From assembly GCA_947629725.1 (NCBI GenBank), contig CANREU010000045.1, positions 1-10,468 of the forward strand: a stretch of 10,468 nt of DNA, written 5' to 3'. Shown here in pieces: positions 6,500 to 10,468 of the stretch. Made by a program: the position numbers and the translations under genes. Numbering within the stretch: the first letter of the stretch is position 1; the number at the start of each line of letters is the position of its first letter. The notes beneath the pieces were generated by a model. The model did not search any database. It saw only the letters and a list, made by a program, of their open reading frames with translations, and was not told where the DNA came from. Source of the DNA: an uncultured Clostridia bacterium. Its GTDB lineage: Bacteria; Bacillota; Clostridia; Christensenellales; Borkfalkiaceae.

Positions 6500-6931
6500 T
6501 CAGAAGGGGATGTCCCCGTCGTCGTCGAACGTCTGCAGGGCGGCCTTCTTCTTTGCGGAAGGCGCGCTCTTTTCGGGTGCGGCGTTGTCGTAGAAATCGT
6601 CGCCGCCGCCCGCGCTCTTTGCGGTGAGGAACTCGATGTCCTGCGCGATCACGTCTACAGCCGTGCGGCGCTGGCCCTGATTGTCCTCATAATTGCGGAT
6701 CTGTACGCTTCCCGTCACCGCGACTTTGTGGCCCTTCTTGGTGTACCTTGCGACGGTGTCGGCGAGACCGCGCCATGCGGTCACGTTGAAGAAGTCGGTC
6801 TGTCTCTCGCCGTCGCTCCCCGTATAGGGTCTGTTCACGGCGATGGCAAAGTGGCACACGCTCACCCCGCCCGCCGTTTCGGTGAGTTCAGGATCGCGCG
6901 TAAGATTCCCGATCAAAAACACCTTGTTCAC
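6500..6931 (-). CDS. ssb: Single-stranded DNA-binding protein
   Basis: SSB coats single-stranded DNA in replication, recombination and repair and recruits partners through its C-terminal tip. The 143-residue protein has an OB fold (residues 1-105) beginning with MNKVFLIGNLTRDPEL and including TDFFNVTAWRGLADTVARY and VQIRNYEDNQGQRRTA. A short glycine/alanine/lysine linker (about 106-134) and the acidic tip DDDGDIPF (136-143) follow; this tip is the partner-binding motif. The start is the GTG at 6931: it places the protein exactly at the conserved SSB N terminus, while longer in-frame options run back through rpsF. An AGAGGT site overlaps the rpsF stop codon (TAAGAGGT), six bases before the GTG. 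The GTG start and modest ribosome site suggest translation below that of the flanking ribosomal genes, or coupled to rpsF. Confidence 0.95.
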   Translation of the reverse strand: MNKVFLIGNLTRDPELTETAGGVSVCHFAIAVNRPYTGSDGERQTDFFNVTAWRGLADTVARYTKKGHKVAVTGSVQIRNYEDNQGQRRTAVDVIAQDIEFLTAKSAGGGDDFYDNAAPEKSAPSAKKKAALQTFDDDGDIPF

Positions 6932-6942
6932 GTTTGTACCTC

Positions 6943-7233
6943 TTATTTTTCTTTTACTTTGGTGATCATGCGGCGGAGAACGGCGTCGGAGAGCCCCGCA
7001 ACGCGGTCGAGCTCGGCAACGGCCTGCGGCTCTGCCGTGAACGTCATGAGCGCGTAGAAGGCGTCCGTCTTGAAGCCGACTTGATAGGCCGTCTTCTTCA
7101 CGCCCCACTTGTCGGTGGACTCTACGCTGCCCCCGAAGGATGCGACGATGTCGGCGTACTTTTTGAGTTCCGCCTCCCGCGCTTCCTCCTCGAGATCGCT
7201 CTTCAGCAGGATCAGCATTTCGTACTTCTGCAT
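6943..7233 (-). CDS. rpsF: 30S ribosomal protein S6
   Basis: S6 is a 30S platform protein that pairs with S18. The 96-residue product starts MQKYEMLILL and contains the conserved WGVKKTAYQVGFKTDAFYALMTF segment in two halves (43-65), with a late arginine-rich VLRRMITKVKEK end. The ATG at 7233 is chosen because the S6 N terminus begins there and GGAGGT (7245-7240) lies six bases upstream. A longer frame from 7278 would run through the leader hairpin. It is the first gene of the operon, with 11 bases to the ssb GTG. Confidence 0.96.
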   Translation of the reverse strand: MQKYEMLILLKSDLEEEAREAELKKYADIVASFGGSVESTDKWGVKKTAYQVGFKTDAFYALMTFTAEPQAVAELDRVAGLSDAVLRRMITKVKEK

Positions 7234-7249
7234 TTTTCTACCTCCCGGT

Positions 7250-7279
7250 CTTATTCGGCATACCTTTTCGGCATGCAAG
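7250..7279 (-). promoter_or_regulatory. Probable S6:S18 autoregulatory leader hairpin
   Basis: In the rpsF leader RNA, GCAUGCC pairs with GGUAUGC (seven pairs, one G-U) around a GAAAA loop. An outer CUU/AAG stem encloses an asymmetric CCGAAU bulge on the 3' side. Known leaders of rpsF operons carry a hairpin with a conserved CCG bulge that imitates the 16S rRNA site of the S6:S18 dimer and represses translation. The position, four bases before the ribosome site at 7245-7240, fits that mechanism. The identification is from structure and context; I could not run a covariance search. Confidence 0.65.
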
Positions 7280-7293
7280 GTTTCGTAAGTTCT

Positions 7294-7322
7294 ATTTTAC
7301 TATATTCCGAGAAACAAGTCAA
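7294..7322 (-). promoter_or_regulatory. Promoter of the rpsF-ssb-rpsR operon
   Basis: On the minus strand TTGACT (7322-7317) and TAAAAT (7299-7294) are separated by 17 bases. Transcription should begin near 7287, giving a leader of about 54 bases that consists almost entirely of the S6:S18-type hairpin and the ribosome site. Confidence 0.85.
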
Positions 7323-7361
7323 CGGGTTTTTCTCCGCTTCGGTGCACTTTTTCGGAAATTT

Positions 7362-9872
7362 TTACGATCCCCAGCTGAATCCGCCGGGATTTTTCGCGTA
7401 TTCGATGACCTTCGTGATCGTGAGTTCGTTCAGGTTGTGCCCGCCGAGGACGGGGGAATAGGGGTCCGCCTTGATCACGCCGTGCAGGTAGAGCTCCCAG
7501 AGGGGGGTGTCGCTGATGATCGCCGCCGTATCGGTGACGAGGGCCGCCATATTGAGGACGGGGGTGGACGAACCGTCGACGATCTCCGTCACCTTTCCGT
7601 CTTCGCCGTACTTCGTCCCGCCGAGGAGGAGATACCAGATGCCGTCGAGATAGCGGTCGACTTCCTCGTCGCTGTGCTGTTCGCCCCCCTCCGTCCACGT
7701 CGCCGTCCAATAGGTCTCCACGTCCTCTGCGTCGAGCCCGTCGGACGGGGTGGAGGCAAGGGTGTTGACGGAGGGATCTGCTTCCTCATAATACCCCTCT
7801 TCCACGGGGATGCGGAGCACGATGTACTTCTTCACGCTGCCGTCTTCCGCCCGCTCGGAATACACCGTTTTCTCCGTTCCCTCGTACATGGCCCCCCCGT
7901 TTTCGCCGAGCGCGAGGGAGCGGCCGCCCGCCGTATAGCCCGTTACGACCTCGTCGAAGTCCGCGCGCACCTGCTTTCCGTCGGCGGTCGCGATGAGGCA
8001 ATACACGCCGTAGCCGTCCGAGAGGAGGGGATAGCAGCGCTGTTCGCCCGTGCCCGCGGGGTCCTTCCATGCTTCGCTTTCGGGATAGTAGCGGACGATC
8101 TCCCCGTTCTCGCGCACATAGGCGCGGCTGTCCGAGGCTTCGTCGCCCGCGCCGTATACATTTCCGTTCACCCAGCCCGCGCGCAATTCCGCCGCATAGT
8201 CGGCATCGACCGCCGCGCCGCCGTTTTCAAAGTCCACCCGTTTGTAGGAAAAGACGGGGGTCACTTCGAGTTTGTCCTTTGCATAGCAGCCGCTCCCGTC
8301 GTGGTAGACGTCGCTTGCCGCAAACACCGCCGTGCCGTTCTTCTCGCCCAGGAAACCGCGCAGGAGGGCTGTTTTTTCGCCGCCTTTCAGATAGCGGTAG
8401 TGCTCGGTGTACTCCGCCTCGGTGCCGCCGTCGGGGTTGACGAAGGGCATATACATCCTGTCTTCCGCGCTTTCCGCCAAGTGGTCGTAGCCATCGAGGA
8501 AGTCGCGGTAGGAGGCATATTTGCCCGCCTTTACGGGCATGTGGAGGTACATTTCATCGCCGAACACGTCCTTCACGGAGAGGCGGGCGATGTCGTCTGC
8601 GAGGGTGGAGAGGGAGCTCTGCCCGAGGTTTTTGAGGAGTTTGTTGTTCGCGAGGTCCTCCGCGCCGAGCATGTCGGCAAGACGGAGCCCGTTCGCCCGT
8701 TCGCCGATCTCCCCGAGGGGGGCGTCCGCGAGGGCGCGCAGCAGCTGCGGGGAACTCCCGTCGACGGTGAGCACGTCGCCGAGGGTGAGGGAGTCGATCC
8801 GCTTCCGGTCGGTGAGGTCTTTGATGCGCCAATCCGCGATCGCCTTCATGAGGCCCGAAGTCGCCCCTTCGAGGTCGACGACCTGCCCGATCTTCAGCCG
8901 CTCGATCCTCGATTGCTGCCTTAAATCTGCGATCCTCCAATCGCGGATGGCGTTCAGGATTCCGTTATCCGACCCCGTGTCGATGAGGTCGGAGATCTTC
9001 GCGTCGTCGATGGCGGTGGAGCCGTCGGCGGTGAGGTCGGAGATGGTCTTCTTGCGGAATTTCTCCCCCGTGATGGGATTTTCGAGCATGACGATCTCGT
9101 CGTCTTCGCCGACCGTATAGTTCACGCCCTCGGTGCCGTAGGCGAGGTAGCGCATGGCAGCGTTGGAGGACGCGCTCACGCCGAGCGCCGCTTCCACGGT
9201 GAGTTTGTTGAGGATGCCGCCCCCTTCGCCGAGGAGGTCCACGACGGTGGTGGGGGACTTGCCCTCGTTCATCACGATCACGCTGTTGCCCTCTTCATCC
9301 TCTGTCACGGTGTAGTCCTCCCCCTTTTCGCCGTAGCAGAGGGCGAGGAGGAGGGGATTGCCGTCGGGGGTGACTTTGAGCGCCTTGCCGAGCTCGACTT
9401 TCATGAGCACGTCGTCGCGGAAATAGGGCCCCATGCCGCTCACGGGGGTGGTCATGAAGACGTCGAGGTCGACGTTCACGCCCAGCTCTTTGAGGGTATC
9501 CGCGAGGGGGACGAGGTTGTTTTCGAGGACGGGGGTGATCTCGTTGATCTTGGCGAGGGAGAAGTCCCCGCCTCCCGCGGCGATCTCCTGCACGAGCTTT
9601 GCGACGTCCCCCGTGAGGTCGAGAAGGGACTTACTTGCATACTCTTCGCGCAGGAAGAGCTCATAGTTGGGGATGACGGTGTTCGCCGGGCGGGTGAGGT
9701 AGAAAAAGCCCACGCCGAGCAGCCCCGCAAGGGCGGAGAAGAGCCCGAGAAGGAAGGCGAGGGTCACCGCGAGGACGTTCCAGAGGAAGTTCCTCGGCAG
9801 ATATTTTACGCGGACGCCCGTGCGCCTCTCGCGCTCGAGCTCCAATTCCATTTTTTGTTTGCGTTTCGACAT
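7362..9872 (-). CDS. Large membrane-anchored repeat protein of unknown function
   Basis: I do not recognise a named family. The 836-residue protein begins with a very basic cytoplasmic tail (residues 1-28) and one strong transmembrane helix (about 31-59), with no cleavable signal evident. The rest, about 775 residues, is acidic and should lie outside the membrane. Residues 165-212 and 231-280 are two related modules (YGEKGEDYTVTEDEEG against YGTEGVNYTVGEDDE, each ending in a TV/TI..DL segment). Residues 292-431 hold four units of about 35 residues with the pattern L.LGDVL...LL.AL.DW.I.DL. The C-terminal half (440-770) is rich in Tyr, Gly and acidic residues, and the end (786-825, SDTPLWELYLHGVI then LNELTITKVIEYA) returns to the repeat style. 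GGGAGGA (9883-9877) supports the ATG at 9872. It has its own promoter about 310 bases upstream. A cell-envelope or surface role is inferred from topology only. Confidence 0.8.
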   Translation of the reverse strand: MSKRKQKMELELERERRTGVRVKYLPRNFLWNVLAVTLAFLLGLFSALAGLLGVGFFYLTRPANTVIPNYELFLREEYASKSLLDLTGDVAKLVQEIAAGGGDFSLAKINEITPVLENNLVPLADTLKELGVNVDLDVFMTTPVSGMGPYFRDDVLMKVELGKALKVTPDGNPLLLALCYGEKGEDYTVTEDEEGNSVIVMNEGKSPTTVVDLLGEGGGILNKLTVEAALGVSASSNAAMRYLAYGTEGVNYTVGEDDEIVMLENPITGEKFRKKTISDLTADGSTAIDDAKISDLIDTGSDNGILNAIRDWRIADLRQQSRIERLKIGQVVDLEGATSGLMKAIADWRIKDLTDRKRIDSLTLGDVLTVDGSSPQLLRALADAPLGEIGERANGLRLADMLGAEDLANNKLLKNLGQSSLSTLADDIARLSVKDVFGDEMYLHMPVKAGKYASYRDFLDGYDHLAESAEDRMYMPFVNPDGGTEAEYTEHYRYLKGGEKTALLRGFLGEKNGTAVFAASDVYHDGSGCYAKDKLEVTPVFSYKRVDFENGGAAVDADYAAELRAGWVNGNVYGAGDEASDSRAYVRENGEIVRYYPESEAWKDPAGTGEQRCYPLLSDGYGVYCLIATADGKQVRADFDEVVTGYTAGGRSLALGENGGAMYEGTEKTVYSERAEDGSVKKYIVLRIPVEEGYYEEADPSVNTLASTPSDGLDAEDVETYWTATWTEGGEQHSDEEVDRYLDGIWYLLLGGTKYGEDGKVTEIVDGSSTPVLNMAALVTDTAAIISDTPLWELYLHGVIKADPYSPVLGGHNLNELTITKVIEYAKNPGGFSWGS

Positions 9873-9958
9873 ATGTTCCTCCCGCAGGTAGGTTTCGCGG
9901 AAAATCTCCGCTGCGCTTTTTCGCGCGATTTTTTCTCTATACTGACTGTGGCGTCTCT

Positions 9959-10037
9959 CCTCATTCCGAGCCCTCGCAGAGGGCGAGTGAATCTTAAATC
10001 AAGATACGCTCGGCTCCTGCGGAGCCTCGGTATGAGG
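9959..10037. repeat. Cloverleaf-like dispersed inverted repeat
   Basis: An outer arm CCTCATTCCGAG (9959-9970) pairs with CTCGGTATGAGG (10026-10037) with one mismatch in twelve. Inside are three hairpins: GCCCTC-GCA-GAGGGC (9970-9984), ATCTT-AAATC-AAGAT (9991-10005) and GGCTCC-TGC-GGAGCC (10012-10026). The TCATTC...GAATCTT layout resembles dispersed non-coding repeats with the ends TCATTCTGAG / CTCAGAATGA that I recall from many bacterial genomes. It does not fold as a tRNA: there is no acceptor CCA, T-loop or anticodon arm. Confidence 0.65.
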
Positions 10038-10044
10038 GAGGAAG

Positions 10045-10112
10045 GCAGGGGGGGTGGGGCGATCGTGCATGCCCACCCCGTCCCTGCGGGGCACCCCCTC
10101 CTATGGAGGGGG
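10045..10112. repeat. Tandem G/C-rich hairpins
   Basis: GCAGGG-GGGGTGGG (10045-10058) pairs with CCCACCCC-GT-CCCTGC (10072-10086), fourteen pairs with a two-base bulge. It is followed by a perfect eight-pair hairpin CCCCCTCC-TAT-GGAGGGGG (10094-10112). The second hairpin closely resembles the ones at 5907-5977, so these are probably members of one repeat class. Confidence 0.6.
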
Positions 10113-10191
10113 CAAGAAGGCGTGTTCACCCGTCCCGCCGAAAACACATCACCGCGTTCCCGGAGGGCGCGGGGCGTTTCGGCGTAAAACC

Positions 10192-10220
10192 ATTATAATA
10201 CAAGAACTCCGAAAAAGCAA
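10192..10220 (-). promoter_or_regulatory. Promoter for the 836-residue protein gene
   Basis: On the minus strand TTGCTT (10220-10215) and a perfect TATAAT (10197-10192) are spaced by 17 bases, the same elements as the cdaA promoter. It lies 28 bases after the stop of the CCA enzyme gene, which is on the same strand, so the long gene can be transcribed independently. Confidence 0.7.
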
Positions 10221-10248
10221 CCATATCGCCGCAGTTTCACGCGTCCTT

Positions 10249-10467
10249 TTATTTCCTTTCGTCCGCTTTCCCCGCAAGTTTTTCCGCCCGCGCGAGGAGG
10301 ACGGAGGGCTCGTTCCGCGCCCCGTCTTCGGCGCAGAAGAGGAGGAGGTCCTTCAGGACCTCTCCGATCCTCTCCCGCGGGACGCCGAGGCCGAGGAGGT
10401 CGTTCCCGTTCACGGCGAGCTCGCGGAGGGAAAAAGGGCACCCCTCCCCCCGCATTTCCGCGAGGAT
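10249..10467 (-). CDS. cca: CCA tRNA nucleotidyltransferase, C-terminal end only
   Basis: The frame is open to the right edge of the window, so only the last 72 residues are seen. They begin ILAEMRGEGCPFSLRELAVN and continue GNDLLGLGVPRERIGEVLKD. This matches the tRNA-binding tail of bacterial CCA-adding enzymes and poly(A) polymerases, where LAVNGNDLLALGVPPGPEIG-type sequence is conserved. The enzyme adds or repairs the 3'-terminal CCA of tRNAs. The catalytic head is outside the window, so CCA addition cannot be separated from A-addition or poly(A) polymerase activity here. The gene ends in TAA at 10251-10249, with no clear terminator before the next promoter. Confidence 0.75.
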   Translation of the reverse strand: MLAEMRGEGCPFSLRELAVNGNDLLGLGVPRERIGEVLKDLLLFCAEDGARNEPSVLLARAEKLAGKADERK

Positions 10468-10468
10468 G

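Larger units (their letters stand above)
9873..10185 (-). promoter_or_regulatory. Predicted long structured 5' leader of the 836-residue protein gene
   Basis: If transcription starts about seven bases beyond the -10 box at 10197-10192, the message has roughly 313 untranslated bases before the ATG at 9872. This stretch holds two hairpin-rich repeats (10112-10045 and 10037-9959) and a short A/T-rich segment near 9925-9945, and no plausible gene. A closer promoter is not obvious: a TATAGA-like box near 9942 lacks a convincing -35 element. Whether the structures regulate expression or are passive repeat insertions is unknown. Confidence 0.45.

Noticed and set aside
7437..8924. A 495-codon plus-strand open frame opposite the large membrane protein
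   Set aside because: There is no ribosome site or recognisable domain, and the minus-strand frame is longer, has a good start, a membrane helix and internal protein repeats.
9959..10037. A tRNA or small structured RNA gene, suggested by the cloverleaf shape
   Set aside because: There is no T-arm, anticodon loop or conserved tRNA bases, and the outer arm is twelve pairs long. A dispersed repeat explains it better.
10194..10199. TATAAT on the plus strand
   Set aside because: No -35 element lies at the right distance and no plus-strand gene follows. The overlapping minus-strand TATAAT has TTGCTT at 17 bases and a gene downstream.

Overview
The window is G+C-rich bacterial DNA, gene-dense, with Firmicutes/Clostridia-type gene content. 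The pointers are a membrane diadenylate cyclase of the CdaA type, the clostridial form of DUF1015, a two-ACT aspartokinase, an rpsF-ssb-rpsR operon with the zinc-ribbon form of S18, strong Shine-Dalgarno sites and sigma-A-like promoters. Placement below class level is not supported. The intergenic hairpin repeats resemble dispersed repeats I recall from gut Clostridia genomes, but that is recollection, not a search result.

Plus strand, 2-5862. The window opens inside a large SF1 (DUF4011/DUF3320-type) helicase gene that ends at 1324. It is followed by holA (DNA polymerase III delta), whose extended -10 promoter lies so close to the ATG that the message is predicted to be leaderless. A new promoter just after holA starts a tight four-gene unit: cdaA/dacA (c-di-AMP synthase), a 35-codon membrane microprotein that looks like the first helix of CdaR with no YbbR domains, a DUF1015 protein, and an aspartate kinase. 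All three junctions inside this unit overlap by 4-8 bases. The unit ends at a strong, probably bidirectional terminator at 5870-5897.

Minus strand, 10467-6086. Reading from right to left, the 3' end of a CCA tRNA nucleotidyltransferase gene is followed by a clear promoter (10220-10192), a roughly 310-base untranslated leader full of palindromic repeats, and a gene for an 836-residue membrane-anchored protein of unknown function with internal repeats. Next comes a separate promoter and a leader carrying a probable S6:S18 autoregulatory hairpin, then rpsF, ssb and rpsR, and a terminator at 6113-6086. The two transcription units converge on 5898-6085, which holds only G/C-rich hairpin repeats.

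No mobile element, CRISPR array, phage gene or tRNA/rRNA gene is visible. The least ordinary items are the solo CdaR-like helix coupled into a cdaA-DUF1015-aspartokinase operon, the leaderless holA, and the large repeat protein with its structured leader.
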